Shown here one piece after another: positions 31,539 to 41,323 of a DNA stretch of 64,000 nucleotides. How positions within the stretch are numbered: position 1 is the stretch's first letter; the number at the start of each line of letters is the position of its first letter. This DNA comes from Acidobacteriaceae bacterium (GTDB lineage Bacteria; Acidobacteriota; Terriglobia; Terriglobales; Acidobacteriaceae). The notes beneath the pieces were generated by a model, which searched no databases, was not told the DNA's origin, and worked only from the letters and a program-made list of their open reading frames with translations. Location: NCBI GenBank assembly GCA_025462885.1, contig JAOAPN010000014.1:186001-250000 (forward strand), given 5' to 3'. Made by a program: the position numbers and the translations under genes.

Positions 31539-32411
31539 TTAAGGCTTGAGGTACGCAACCAGCGGTGAATTTGCTTTGCGCAGGGCGGTAGCGACGGCGT
31601 GGGCGTTGAGGTCGGCACCCTCGGGGCTGGTGTGGGTGTGATCGATTGGGAAGAGTGTTGCGGTTTTTTCGGGACCGAGAGCTTGGAAGGTATCGGCGGC
31701 TATGGAAGCCATATCGACCACTGGAACGTGCTCGGCGGCGGCTACCTGGTTCTCGTAGTCGCGGAAGCCCATGTCACGCTCGATCCTCGGCTTCCCGTCG
31801 GGCCCGGGCATCCAGATGTTGCGGATAGTTACGGTGAGGAGGATCGGGGTGGCCTTCTTAGCGCGGGTGTCGGCGATGTATTTGCGGAGATACCAGCCGT
31901 AGGTGTGGACGGTTTCGGTGGTCTGCCCGGCGATGGGGCCGGTTGCGAAGGGTTTGGCAACCGGGAACTCGGCCGTCTCTTCGCCGATTCCCTTGACGCT
32001 GCCGCGTGCCTTGGGGTCGCTGGCCGGGTTGCCGCCGCCGTCGTTATGGCCCATCTGGATCAGGACGAAATCGCCCGGCTTGATCTCGGCGAGAACCTTA
32101 TCCCAGAGACCTTCGTTGTAATAGCTGCGGGAGCTGCGTCCGGCGACTGCGCGATTCGCGATGTTGACTTTGGTCGTGTCAAACAGCGGCGCGAAGTGAT
32201 CGCCCCAGCCCAGATCCATCTTGTTGCGCGCAGTGGAGTCGCCCACGATGAAGACGGTCGGGAGCGCTGGATTCAGCGGAGCATCCTTGGGAACGCTGGT
32301 CTGGACCGGAGTGATCGGAGCGGGGCCGGGCGTCCCCGCTGTCTGGGCCAGGGCAGAGCAGGAAAGCGGCAGAACGAGCAGCAGGGCTCGAAACGGAGCG
32401 AGGATTGGCAT
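31539..32411 (-). CDS. Rhamnogalacturonan acetylesterase-like SGNH hydrolase
   Basis: 290 residues with signal peptide (about 1-23, ending LAQ). SGNH/GDSL hydrolase of the CE12 type, which removes acetyl groups from pectin rhamnogalacturonan. Blocks seen: GDSTARN (catalytic Ser), NRAVAGRSSRSY, IQMGHNDGG, and the Asp-His dyad in IDHTHTSPEGAD. A proline/threonine linker follows the signal peptide. Secretion fits plant-polymer degradation; no pectinase cluster surrounds it. Monocistronic. Confidence 0.88.
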   Translation of the reverse strand: MPILAPFRALLLVLPLSCSALAQTAGTPGPAPITPVQTSVPKDAPLNPALPTVFIVGDSTARNKMDLGWGDHFAPLFDTTKVNIANRAVAGRSSRSYYNEGLWDKVLAEIKPGDFVLIQMGHNDGGGNPASDPKARGSVKGIGEETAEFPVAKPFATGPIAGQTTETVHTYGWYLRKYIADTRAKKATPILLTVTIRNIWMPGPDGKPRIERDMGFRDYENQVAAAEHVPVVDMASIAADTFQALGPEKTATLFPIDHTHTSPEGADLNAHAVATALRKANSPLVAYLKP

Positions 32412-32480
32412 GGGGCCGAGAATATCACCCTCGAAAGTATTTCGTCACTGGAATGCCAATGCCGCTTCGTTTCGTGATGG

Positions 32481-33287
32481 TCAGGCCCGGGTCGCTTGGA
32501 AGCGCAGTCGAACGTAGTCGGCGCACCAATTGCCCTGGTGGTCGCGCAGGACGGGTTCGAGGAGCGCGACGGTGTCGGCCAGCACCTGTGCGCGATCCGC
32601 GGGGGCGAGCCGGTCGAGGACGCCGTTGCGGAAGGTTGTCAGCCAGGTCGTCATCGCGTCCTTGCCGTCCGGTCCGGCGGAGAGCGGCGTCGGGCGCGGT
32701 ACCAGTTCGATGGAGTGGACGGTGAATCCCGTCGCTTCGAGCAGCGTCGAATAGGTCGCGGGCGAGGGATAGAAGGAGGCGGCGGCAGATTCGGCGTCGA
32801 TGCCATGCCGTGCCAGCGTGGTCTGGAGCGCAACGCGGATCGCGGCGATGTTTGCCTGCCCGCCCATCTCCGCGACAAAGCGGCCGCCGGGTCGCAGAGC
32901 GCGATGGATGGCAGTGAGGGCTGCTGGCTGTTTCTCCTCGGCGAGCCAATGCAGCGCGGCGTTCGAGAAGACAGCGTCGAACTGCGAGCTATAGGGGAGA
33001 AACTCGGCAGGACAGAGATCGACGTGCAGACCGCGCGCTCGTGCCGCCTTCACCATAGCCGGGGATGCATCGACTCCCGTGAGGATGGCTCCGGTGGCCG
33101 CAAGTTTTTCGGTGAGGGCGCCGTCCCCGCAGCCGACATCGAGGATCTCTTCACCGGCTTGTGGCGCCAACAGGCTGACCACGGCGGTAGCGAGATCGGC
33201 GACAAAGCGGCCGCTGGCGGCATAGGCGGCGGTATTCCAGGTCTGGCCGAGAGTATGGGGAGCGGAGGGTGCGATCAATTCGGGCAT
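32481..33287 (-). CDS. Class I SAM-dependent methyltransferase
   Basis: 268 residues from ATG 33287, the first methionine that fits the family; the open frame runs further upstream without homology. Motif I is ILDVGCGDGALTEKL, followed by VDASPAMVKAAR, FDAVFSNAALHWL and LRPGGRFVAEMGG. The sequence is like the trans-aconitate methyltransferase (Tam) group, but assignments within this superfamily are unreliable, so the substrate is left open. Cytoplasmic. Its start lies 160 bases from the divergent peptidase gene. Confidence 0.85.
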   Translation of the reverse strand: MPELIAPSAPHTLGQTWNTAAYAASGRFVADLATAVVSLLAPQAGEEILDVGCGDGALTEKLAATGAILTGVDASPAMVKAARARGLHVDLCPAEFLPYSSQFDAVFSNAALHWLAEEKQPAALTAIHRALRPGGRFVAEMGGQANIAAIRVALQTTLARHGIDAESAAASFYPSPATYSTLLEATGFTVHSIELVPRPTPLSAGPDGKDAMTTWLTTFRNGVLDRLAPADRAQVLADTVALLEPVLRDHQGNWCADYVRLRFQATRA

Positions 33288-33447
33288 ACGGCTATTGTTC
33301 GCGTTTATGTCCTGACAATCCAGCAGGATAAGGATTATTGAGGAGACGATAAGCGGGGCTGCTACTCGATTCTGCGGGTAGTAAGATCGGCTGCATGCGG
33401 CGAAGTCTGTGGACGCAGTTCGAATCTGAAGTAAGGGAAGGTTTTTG

Positions 33448-34839
33448 ATGACGACCAAGGCAGTGGAGTTTGCGCAGGAGAACGAGGGGCGGTTTGTCGA
33501 AGAGTTGAAGGCGCTGCTGCGCATTCCCTCCGTATCGACTGCGCCGGAGCACGCAGGGGACGTTCGCAAGGCGGCTGAGTTTGTGGCGGCAGAACTCACC
33601 CGGATTGGCATGGAAAATGTCCGCCTGATCGAGACGGCGACGGCGGAGCGGCCGGGTGGGCATCCGCTGGTCTACGCTGATTGGCTCAAGCTGCCCGGTG
33701 CTCCGACGGTGCTTTGCTACGGGCACTACGATGTGCAGCCCGCGGAGCCGCTGGACGAGTGGAAGTCTCCTCCCTTCGAGCCGACCGAGCGAGACGGCAA
33801 CATCTACGCCCGCGGAGCGGTGGATGACAAGGGCCAGATGTGGATGCACGTTAAGGCGCTGGAGTCGTTGTTTGCGGCCGGCGCCGGCAAGCTGCCGGTG
33901 AACGTGCGCGTGACTGTCGAAGGCGAGGAAGAGGTCGGCGGGGAAGGCATCGCTGCCTTCGTCCGCGAGCACGGCGAGCAGTTAAAGGCGGATGTGGCGC
34001 TTGTATCCGATACCGAAATGTTTGCGCCGGACCTGCCTACACTGTGCGTCGGGCTGCGCGGGATGATCTACACCGAGATCGAGGCCCGTGGCGCACGCAC
34101 GGACCTCCACTCGGGCATGTACGGCGGTGCAGCCCCGAACCCCTTCGTGGCACTGTCGCAGGTGATCGCACAGTTGAAGGATGCGGACGGGAAGATCCTG
34201 ATCCCTGGCTTCTACGACAAGGTCGCGGTACCCACCGATGCTGAGTTGAAGGCATGGAGGGCCCTGCCATTCGACGAAGAGCACTACCGCGAGACGGAGG
34301 TAGGCTCTGTCTCCCTGACGGGCGAGCCTGGGTACTCCGTGTTGGAGCGGACCTGGGCCCGCCCGACGGTCGATGTCCATGGCATGCCCGGCGGCTTCAT
34401 TGGGGCAGGGGCGAAGACCGTGATTCCGGCTAAGGCCGTGGCGAAGGTAAGCATGAGGCTGGTGCCGGATATGACCCCGGCTGAGAGCTTCGCGCAGTAC
34501 AAGGCCTACGTGGAATCGCTGTGTCCGAAGGGCATTGTGCTGGAGGTGCGTCTGATCCACTCGGGTGACCCGATCGTGGTGAGCACCGACAATATCTATG
34601 TGAAGGCAGCCACCGATGCGATGCACGCGGTCTTCGGCAAAGAGACGGTCTTTGTGCGCGGCGGAGGATCAATTCCAATCGTCGGAGACTTCGTTCGCGA
34701 GCTGAAAATCCCGACCGTGCTGATGGGCTTCGGGTTGCCGGATGACAATCTGCATGCTCCGAATGAGAAGTTCCATCTGGCCAACTTCTATCGCGGAATT
34801 GAATCGATCATCGGCTTCCTCATTGGAGTCGGTGCTTGA
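33448..34839 (+). CDS. M20-family dipeptidase/peptidase
   Basis: 463 residues from ATG 33448 (AAGGGAAGG upstream). Zinc peptidase of family M20 (ArgE/DapE/CPG2-like dipeptidases). Motifs: LCYGHYDVQP with the first zinc histidine, GAVDDKG with the bridging aspartate, VEGEEEVGGEG with the catalytic glutamate pair, SDTEMF, a dimerisation lid (about 190-310), and GGGSIPI near the end. Predicted to cleave dipeptides or N-acyl amino acids in the cytoplasm. The stop shares TTGA with the start of mobA. Confidence 0.9.
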   Translation: MTTKAVEFAQENEGRFVEELKALLRIPSVSTAPEHAGDVRKAAEFVAAELTRIGMENVRLIETATAERPGGHPLVYADWLKLPGAPTVLCYGHYDVQPAEPLDEWKSPPFEPTERDGNIYARGAVDDKGQMWMHVKALESLFAAGAGKLPVNVRVTVEGEEEVGGEGIAAFVREHGEQLKADVALVSDTEMFAPDLPTLCVGLRGMIYTEIEARGARTDLHSGMYGGAAPNPFVALSQVIAQLKDADGKILIPGFYDKVAVPTDAELKAWRALPFDEEHYRETEVGSVSLTGEPGYSVLERTWARPTVDVHGMPGGFIGAGAKTVIPAKAVAKVSMRLVPDMTPAESFAQYKAYVESLCPKGIVLEVRLIHSGDPIVVSTDNIYVKAATDAMHAVFGKETVFVRGGGSIPIVGDFVRELKIPTVLMGFGLPDDNLHAPNEKFHLANFYRGIESIIGFLIGVGA

Positions 34840-35462
34840 GTCTCCTGCCGGTGATCGGCTTCGTTCTCGCAGGAGGGCGAAGCTCGCGCATGGGTCGCGA
34901 CAAGGCGCTCCTGATCCTGGATGGAAGGACACTGGTGGAAAGGGCGATCGCGAAATTGAGCGCCGTATGCATCTCGGTAGCGATCGCGGGTGGGGGAGAG
35001 GAGCTGACGCGATATGCACGGGTACTTCCGGACACCAACCCGGGATGTGGCCCATTGGGCGGGATCGTGACCGCGCTAGAGGGCAGTCAGACGGAGTGGT
35101 GTCTCTTCCTCCCCGTCGATGTTCCTCTTCTGCCCTTGGAGTTCCTGAGAGCACTAACTGAGCGTGCCCTGGCCTCATCCGCGGTTGCGGTCCTGCCTCG
35201 GGTCGCCGGCCGGCTCGAGCCACTCTGCGCTGCCTATCGACGCGCCGCGCTGCCGGGACTGCGCCAGTCGCTGTCGGAGGGAATGTATAAAGTCACGGCG
35301 GCGGTGGAACGCGCGGGAGCGATGGAAGTATTTGACGTTGCTGATCGGCCTGAGTTATTTGCGAATGTAAACACTCCGGATGAGTTCGCCGCGGCAGAGC
35401 GTCTCTTGAAGGATCTTCGCGATGCAGCTTCGGAGACATGGGTTGAAGCATCAGATAGCTGA
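34836..35462 (+). CDS. mobA: Molybdenum cofactor guanylyltransferase
   Basis: Attaches GMP to molybdopterin to form the guanine-dinucleotide cofactor. 208 residues, usual size. The nucleotide-binding motif is VLAGGRSSRMGRDKA at the N-terminus; LPVDVPLLP carries the metal-binding aspartate, and NVNTPDEFAAAE closes the domain. Start TTG 34836 overlaps the M20 peptidase stop, with GGAG eight bases upstream. No other molybdenum-cofactor or molybdoenzyme genes are in the window. Some members of this fold act on other substrates, so MobA is a good but not unique reading. Confidence 0.82.
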   Translation: MSLLPVIGFVLAGGRSSRMGRDKALLILDGRTLVERAIAKLSAVCISVAIAGGGEELTRYARVLPDTNPGCGPLGGIVTALEGSQTEWCLFLPVDVPLLPLEFLRALTERALASSAVAVLPRVAGRLEPLCAAYRRAALPGLRQSLSEGMYKVTAAVERAGAMEVFDVADRPELFANVNTPDEFAAAERLLKDLRDAASETWVEASDS

Positions 35463-35528
35463 CAGAATCCATTAGCTGATAGTTCCATTATCTGAAAGAT
35501 CGATGAGTGGGAGAATAAAGAAAGCGGA

Positions 35529-36530
35529 ATGGGGGATTGGATGGCGGACCTGGAAGACAAAATCCTGAAGACGGGAAAAAAGGAAAAGCTGGATACGGTT
35601 GAGAAATCCGATCAGGAGGGGGCGGCGCATCTGCCGGATAGCGAAGCTTCAGGGATTGGTGTGAGTACCTTGATGCAGGAGGTATCCCCGGAGGTCTCGG
35701 AGGCGGTCGGGGAGTTCATGGAGCAGGCGGCCCAGCAGAATGAGGCTGCGGCTGATGAGATTCCAGACCATAAGAACAAGCCTGGCTCGTATATTTCGTT
35801 CGAGCACGTCTATAAAGCGTTCGGGGATTTTGTCGTCCTCGAAGACGTGAGCTTCTGCGTAAACCCTGGCGAGACACTTTGCATCCTGGGACGAAGCGGC
35901 GTGGGCAAGTCGGTCTCTCTACAGATGCTGTTGGGCTTCCTGAAGCCGGACCAGGGCATGATCCGGGTGGCGGGAGAAAATATCTGTGGATTTTCCGAGC
36001 GGGAGCTGCAGCGTATTCGTCAAAAAGTGACGATGGTATTTCAGAACGGAGCGTTATTCGACTCGATCACGGTTGGAGAGAATGTGGCGTTTCCGCTGCG
36101 CGAACGGCGCGATCTGGCCGAAGATCAGATTCAGCAGGTGGTTAAAGGTCTGTTGGAGATGGTGGGCGTGGCCGGGATGGAAGATCTGCTGCCTTCCGAC
36201 CTGTCGACCGGCATGAAGCGGTCCGTTGCGATCGCTCGGGCCCTGGCTTCGCAGCCGGAAGCAGTGCTTTATGACGAGCCGACGACGATGGTCGATCCAT
36301 TAATGGCTCATTTGTTAGGCAACCTTATTGAGCGGCTTAAGCATCAACTCCATTTAACCAGCATTGTTGTCACGCACGATATGCAGTTCGCCAAGAAGCT
36401 TGCAGATCGTGTGGTGTTTCTTCATCAGGGGCAGGCTCGTTTCTTCGGTACCATGGAAGAGATGGAGAAAAGCGACGACCCTGTCTTGCAAGAGTTTCTG
36501 TCACTCGATGCTCTCGTCTTGCCAGCTTAG
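35529..36530 (+). CDS. MlaF-like ABC transporter ATPase
   Basis: 333 residues. An unusual acidic N-terminal extension (about 1-85) precedes one ABC domain: Walker A GRSGVGKS (121-128), Q-loop FQNGALFDSITV, signature LSTGMKR (224-230), Walker B VLYDEPTT (245-252), H-loop VTHD. The sequence is close to MlaF/Ttg2A ATPases that move phospholipids between the membranes with MlaE and MlaD. Those partners are not adjacent. The signature has Thr where LSGGM is expected. ATG 35529 or 35541 could be the start. Confidence 0.82.
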   Translation: MGDWMADLEDKILKTGKKEKLDTVEKSDQEGAAHLPDSEASGIGVSTLMQEVSPEVSEAVGEFMEQAAQQNEAAADEIPDHKNKPGSYISFEHVYKAFGDFVVLEDVSFCVNPGETLCILGRSGVGKSVSLQMLLGFLKPDQGMIRVAGENICGFSERELQRIRQKVTMVFQNGALFDSITVGENVAFPLRERRDLAEDQIQQVVKGLLEMVGVAGMEDLLPSDLSTGMKRSVAIARALASQPEAVLYDEPTTMVDPLMAHLLGNLIERLKHQLHLTSIVVTHDMQFAKKLADRVVFLHQGQARFFGTMEEMEKSDDPVLQEFLSLDALVLPA

Positions 36531-36848
36531 ATAGATATTAGATATTGAACCAATCCGCTTCTCCCCGCCGTGCCGTTTCAATGACATGAATATTGTTGGC
36601 GAAATGGTGCAAAAGTTGTAGCTCTTCCCGTCCTGATGGAATTCGGTTGCATGTCCATCTTTCAGTCTGCCAGCTTACAATCAGTTAACCCGAGATGTTG
36701 GAGATGGTTTGATACACATCCCGTCGTCGAAGGTGTATCTCTGTAATTTTGGAAGCTATTTTTAGATCGGTCACAGTGCTGCGGCAGTGTCTGCTGCAGC
36801 CGACTGATCGTGAGCTAAGCCGCAACATGTGTATGAGAGGCGTACTCT
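36531..36848. other. Intergenic region upstream of the sugar transferase
   Basis: 318 bases, less G+C rich than the coding sequence around it. No gene or clear stem-loop terminator. It must hold the promoter of the glycosylphosphotransferase; I could not fix a promoter with confidence. Confidence 0.5.
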
Positions 36849-38360
36849 GTGGCGACACCGGAATATTTACAACAGGTTATTATCTCGGGCAGAAAGCGAG
36901 CCGCGGGAGATAGCAAAGCCGGAGCCGGCTTTGGTGCCTTCGGTCGTCCTTCCGTAGCGAGCATCGTTTGGGCGTCGCTCGACCTGATCACAGTTCTTCT
37001 GGCTGGCGTGCTCGCATTCCGATTTCGCATCGTGATGCCCAAAGATACGCGCCCCATGGCCAACATGCCGAATCTTTTCAACTCGGCACCGCGCGAGTTG
37101 TTCTTCTATCTCATCTGGTTTGCGGTTTGCGTCATCTTTTTCATGCGCTCGTATGGACTCTATGGCCCGATTCAGAATCGCAGCGGACTTCACGAACAAC
37201 GCATGCTGGTGCAGGCGACCCTGGTGGCGGGACTCATCCTGTGCGGAACGCTTTATTTGCTGCAGGGCGTGGCGATCTCCCGCGAAATCGTAGGTCTGCT
37301 GATCCTGATGACAGCGGTACTGATCAGTGTGCGTCGAGCGGTATGGCGGAATATGGCATACAGCCGCTTCCGCGCCGGAATCGAAACCAGGAACGTCCTC
37401 ATAATCGGTGCCGGTCGCGTTGCGCATGCATTGCGAAACCATCTTGATTCGCTGCAGCATCTGGGCTTTCGCTTCAAGGGGTTCGTTGCGTTGACGGAGC
37501 GCGAAGCGGACTCGGGCGATGTGGATGTCGTGGGCGATGTACGCAACTGCCTCTCGCTGGCGCGCTCACTCTTCGTCGATGAGATCTTCTTTTCGGTGCC
37601 GGCGGATAAGCGCCTGGTCATCGGACTCGTGGAAGAGGCGCGGGCTGCGGGGATCGATGTCCGTGTCGTACCGGACCTGTACGACGGGCTGGCCTGGAAT
37701 GCGCCTGTTGAATACATCGGGCAATTTCCGACGATTCCACTCCACCGCAGGGACTTCCCCATCGGGGCTTTCCTAGTCAAACGGATTCTGGATATCACGC
37801 TAGCCTCGCTGGCGCTGTTGGTGGCTGCACCCGTGATGCTGGCAATCGCCATTGCCGTGAGGATGAACTCGGAAGGGCCGATCTTCTATCGGGCCCAGCG
37901 GGTCGGCCGCAAAGGGCGAACCTTTAGCTGCTACAAGTTCCGGACGATGGTGCCGAACGCGGATAAATTGAAGGCGGACCTTCAACACATGAACGAGCGC
38001 GACAGTGTGCTCTTCAAGATCGAAAAAGATCCCCGCGTCACGAAGGTTGGTCGTGTCCTGCGCAAGTACTCGCTGGATGAACTGCCGCAGTTCTATAACG
38101 TCCTGCGCGGCGACATGAGCCTCGTTGGACCCCGGCCTCCGATGGCTGCCGAGGTGGAGCAGTATGACCTCGCGCACCTGCGTCGGCTGGACGTTCTCCC
38201 CGGCATCACGGGCCTGTGGCAGGTCGAGGCGCGGCAGGATCCTTCGTTCGACAGCTATATCTCGCTCGATACGGCCTATGTCGAGAACTGGACTCTCTGG
38301 CTGGATTTGAAGATTCTGGCCCGTACGGTCGGAGTTGTATTTAGCGGGACGGGCAGCTAG
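36849..38360 (+). CDS. Polyprenyl-phosphate sugar-1-phosphate transferase (exopolysaccharide initiation)
   Basis: 503 residues; GTG start with GAGAGG eight bases upstream. Four membrane segments in the first 170 residues, a Rossmann-like CoA-binding-3 domain (LIIGAGRVAHALRNHLD, about 180-200), then a fifth hydrophobic segment (about 312-335) and the bacterial sugar transferase domain with GPIFYRAQRVGRKGRTF, YKFRTM, VGRVLRKYSLDELPQF and GDMSLVGPRPP. This is the WcaJ/WbaP-type architecture that places glucose- or galactose-1-phosphate on undecaprenyl phosphate. The rest of an exopolysaccharide cluster is not here. Confidence 0.92.
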   Translation: MATPEYLQQVIISGRKRAAGDSKAGAGFGAFGRPSVASIVWASLDLITVLLAGVLAFRFRIVMPKDTRPMANMPNLFNSAPRELFFYLIWFAVCVIFFMRSYGLYGPIQNRSGLHEQRMLVQATLVAGLILCGTLYLLQGVAISREIVGLLILMTAVLISVRRAVWRNMAYSRFRAGIETRNVLIIGAGRVAHALRNHLDSLQHLGFRFKGFVALTEREADSGDVDVVGDVRNCLSLARSLFVDEIFFSVPADKRLVIGLVEEARAAGIDVRVVPDLYDGLAWNAPVEYIGQFPTIPLHRRDFPIGAFLVKRILDITLASLALLVAAPVMLAIAIAVRMNSEGPIFYRAQRVGRKGRTFSCYKFRTMVPNADKLKADLQHMNERDSVLFKIEKDPRVTKVGRVLRKYSLDELPQFYNVLRGDMSLVGPRPPMAAEVEQYDLAHLRRLDVLPGITGLWQVEARQDPSFDSYISLDTAYVENWTLWLDLKILARTVGVVFSGTGS

Positions 38361-38465
38361 AGCAATCTCCTGTGGGCGCATGGGAATCTTTGAATCTATG
38401 GGGCTCGTTAACGTTTTCCAGTCCACGGCAACAGGAAAATTGTTCCAGGCGTTAGACTTAAAAGC

Positions 38466-40139
38466 GTGAAGATAGCGCTCGCTCAGATCAACCCGACGGT
38501 AGGGGACTTCGCCGGGAACGTACAGAAGATTCTTGACTACGCAGCGCGAGCGGCCGAGAGCGGTGCCGCACTGGTTGTTTTTCCAGAGCTATCGGTCTGC
38601 GGCTATCCGCCGGCGGATTTTCTGGAGAAGAAGGACTTCGTCGCTCGGGCTGGCTCAGCGATCGAGGAGATTGCCGCCTGGACAGCGGAGTCTGGACGTC
38701 CGGCCATTTTGTGCGGGACGGTAATGCCGACTGGATTAGAGGTGGGCAAGCAGGTTCGCAATGTGGCGGCGTTGCTCTCGGGCGGCGGGGTGCAATTCGT
38801 ACAGCAGAAGATGCTGCTTCCTTTCTACGATGTCTTCGATGAGCAGCGGTACTTTGAGCCTGCAGTGAGTCAGGGCCTGACGATTGTCGATGGGCAGCCT
38901 CTGGCGATTACGGTCTGCGAGGACGCCTGGAATGACAAGGGTTTCTGGCCGCGTCAGATGTATGCGGTCGATCCCGTGGATGAGTTGATGCGGCAGTGGG
39001 ACGCGCAGTCTTCGGAGCAGGCTGCGAAGCCGCGCTTGATCCTGAATATTTCGGCTTCACCGTTCTGGACCGGAAAGCCCGTGGTCCGGCAGAAGATGCT
39101 CGCTGCAATTGCAACGCGTCAGAATGCAACGGTGGTGATGGTCAACCAGGTGGGCGGCAACGACAGCCTGGTATTCGATGGCAGTTCAATTGCGATTGCC
39201 CCGAATGGCACTGTGCTGGCTCGAGCAGCAGGCTTCGCGGAAGACCTGGTGGTGTTCGATACCGAGGCCGAAGCTTCCGTGGCTTCGACTGAGGATGATG
39301 TGGCAGCGATGTGGAAAGCGCTGGTGTTGGGAACGCGCGACTACGTCAGGAAGTGCGGGTTCTCGAAGGTGCTGGTCGGGTTGAGCGGCGGTATCGATTC
39401 AGCGCTCGTGGCAGCGATCGCGGTTGAGGCTCTGGGAGCAGAGAACGTGTTGGGCGTTGGCATGCCGAGCGAATATTCTTCGCTGGGTTCCATCGACGAT
39501 GCACGCAAGCTGGCGAAGAACCTTGGAGTGCGCTTCGAACTGCTGCCGATTCATGATGTGTTCGCGCAGTACAAGGGCGTGCTTGAACCGCTGTTTGCCG
39601 GAACCCCGTTTGGGTTGGCGGAAGAGAATCTGCAGTCGCGCATTCGCGGCGGTTTGCTGATGGCTCTGTCGAATAAATTCGGCTCACTGGTGCTGACGAC
39701 GGGCAACAAGAGCGAGATGGCAGTTGGCTACTGCACCCTTTACGGAGATATGGTCGGCGCGCTGGCGGTGATCGGCGACGTGATGAAGACGAAGGTCTAC
39801 GCGCTCAGTCATTATGCGAATCGCGTACGCGAGATGATTCCCCGGGCTACGATTGAGAAGCCGCCTTCGGCGGAGTTGCGGCCGGAGCAGCGGGACACGG
39901 ATTCGCTACCGCCCTATGATGTACTAGACCCGATTCTGGAGGCGTACGTCGAGCGATACTGCTCGGCGGAACAGATTGCGGCAGAGCAGGGCGTTAATGT
40001 TTCGCTGGTCCGCCAGGTCTTACAACTGGTGGAGCGGAGCGAGTACAAACGGCAGCAGGCGGCTCCGGTTTTGAAGGTGACGCAGAAGTCGTTCGGCATG
40101 GGGCGGCGCTTTCCGATTGCGGTGAAGGTCCAGCTTTAG
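38466..40139 (+). CDS. nadE: Glutamine-dependent NAD+ synthetase
   Basis: Last step of NAD biosynthesis: amidates deamido-NAD with ammonia from glutamine. 557 residues: an N-terminal nitrilase-type glutaminase (about 1-270) with Glu in FPELSVCGYPP, a lysine in the KMLLPFYDVFDE segment and the nucleophile cysteine in TVCEDAW; then the synthetase domain with the PP-loop LSGGIDSALVA near 304-314 and TGNKSEMAVGYCTLYGD. GTG start at 38466 without a strong Shine-Dalgarno site. Monocistronic. Confidence 0.95.
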   Translation: MKIALAQINPTVGDFAGNVQKILDYAARAAESGAALVVFPELSVCGYPPADFLEKKDFVARAGSAIEEIAAWTAESGRPAILCGTVMPTGLEVGKQVRNVAALLSGGGVQFVQQKMLLPFYDVFDEQRYFEPAVSQGLTIVDGQPLAITVCEDAWNDKGFWPRQMYAVDPVDELMRQWDAQSSEQAAKPRLILNISASPFWTGKPVVRQKMLAAIATRQNATVVMVNQVGGNDSLVFDGSSIAIAPNGTVLARAAGFAEDLVVFDTEAEASVASTEDDVAAMWKALVLGTRDYVRKCGFSKVLVGLSGGIDSALVAAIAVEALGAENVLGVGMPSEYSSLGSIDDARKLAKNLGVRFELLPIHDVFAQYKGVLEPLFAGTPFGLAEENLQSRIRGGLLMALSNKFGSLVLTTGNKSEMAVGYCTLYGDMVGALAVIGDVMKTKVYALSHYANRVREMIPRATIEKPPSAELRPEQRDTDSLPPYDVLDPILEAYVERYCSAEQIAAEQGVNVSLVRQVLQLVERSEYKRQQAAPVLKVTQKSFGMGRRFPIAVKVQL

Positions 40140-40204
40140 CCCTTATATTTTTGTTCAAACAGCAGCAGCGCTTCCGTTCGATCGGCGGCAGGAGGAAGGT
40201 TCTT

Positions 40205-41227
40205 TTGAAGATCTCGCACTGGATGGTGGCAGGATTGGCTTCGGTACTCAGCGTTTCAGCGATGGCACAGGCCCCGGCGGCCCAGACGCCCGCAAACGCA
40301 CCACCGCTGCAGATCAATTCGCTGGACGCAACGACCAAGGCCGACCCGTTTCCTCCGGTGAACCCGAAGTTCTTCACCGCCGCTTCGCCGACCGTCGATA
40401 CGGTGAACAGCTTTCTGAAGCAGCTTTGGGGCTATGACGCCAACCGTATCTGGCGGGTGGAGGCGATCCAGACGACTGCCGCACCGGGCGTGGCGAAGGT
40501 CGTGGTGTTCGTCTCCGAGCGGACGGCGAATGCCAAGGTGCAGACGACGGCTTTCTTCGTGACTCCGGACGGCGCGCACGCACTGGCGGGCGATGGCGTG
40601 GTGCCGTTTGGCGCGACTCCGTTTGGCGAGACACGCAAGCTGGTCCAGGCGAAGGCGGATGGCGCTTCGCGCGGTGCGACGGGCAAGGAATTTCTGCTGG
40701 TCGAGTTTGCCGATCTGCAGTGCCCGCACTGCAAGGACGCGCAGGCGACGATGGATCAGATCGTGAAGGACTTCCCCAATGCGCGGGTGGTCTACCAGAG
40801 TTTCCCGCTGGTCGACATTCATCCCTTTGCGTTCAAGGCGGCGGCGTATGGCTACTGCGTGCAGAAGCAGAAGAACGATGCGTTCTTCCCCTATGCGGCT
40901 GCGGTCTATGCCACCCATGAGGCTCTGACCGCCGAGGCCGGCGATGCGACCCTGAAGGCGGCTGTGACCAAGGCTGGTCTTGATCCGGCGGCGATCGACA
41001 CCTGTGCTGCGACGCAGGCGACCAAGGACCAGGTGAATGCTTCGATCAAGTTCGCCGAAGAGGCCGGGGTCGATCAGACTCCGATGCTGTCGGTGAACGG
41101 GCATGTGCTCCCGTTGTCGCAGGTTCCGTACGAGACGCTGAAGTCGATCATTGCTTTTCAGGCTGCGCTGGATGGGGTGAACGGACCCGGGGCGGAGACT
41201 CGCAAGGTTCCTTCGCTGGGCAAGTAA
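40205..41227 (+). CDS. Exported DsbA-like thioredoxin-fold protein
   Basis: About 340 residues from TTG 40205, chosen because GGAGGAAGG lies just upstream and it places the signal peptide (LASVLSVSAMAQA) at the N-terminus; another TTG at 40151 extends it by 18 residues. An N-terminal domain of about 130 residues precedes a DsbA/DsbG-like thioredoxin domain with active site CPHC (173-176) in FADLQCPHCKDAQ and a cis-proline segment DQTPMLSVNG. Periplasmic disulfide oxidase or isomerase by family; no DsbB gene here. A strong terminator follows. Confidence 0.85.
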   Translation: MKISHWMVAGLASVLSVSAMAQAPAAQTPANAPPLQINSLDATTKADPFPPVNPKFFTAASPTVDTVNSFLKQLWGYDANRIWRVEAIQTTAAPGVAKVVVFVSERTANAKVQTTAFFVTPDGAHALAGDGVVPFGATPFGETRKLVQAKADGASRGATGKEFLLVEFADLQCPHCKDAQATMDQIVKDFPNARVVYQSFPLVDIHPFAFKAAAYGYCVQKQKNDAFFPYAAAVYATHEALTAEAGDATLKAAVTKAGLDPAAIDTCAATQATKDQVNASIKFAEEAGVDQTPMLSVNGHVLPLSQVPYETLKSIIAFQAALDGVNGPGAETRKVPSLGK

Positions 41228-41249
41228 TTTTTGTTGTGTAAGGCGAAGG

Positions 41250-41283
41250 AGGTGCATCGCGTTTGCGATGCACCTCTTTTTTG
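41250..41283 (+). terminator. Rho-independent terminator after the DsbA-like gene
   Basis: Perfect 11-base stem AGGTGCATCGC / GCGATGCACCT with loop GTTT, followed by CTTTTTT. Confidence 0.88.
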
Positions 41284-41323
41284 TCTTAAGGGCGGATGCG
41301 CAGAATAGCAACGGCGTAAAACG

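Noticed and set aside
36592..36620. Possible sigma-54 promoter (TTGGCGAAATGGTGCA)
   Set aside because: The GG-to-GC spacing is nine rather than the required ten bases.
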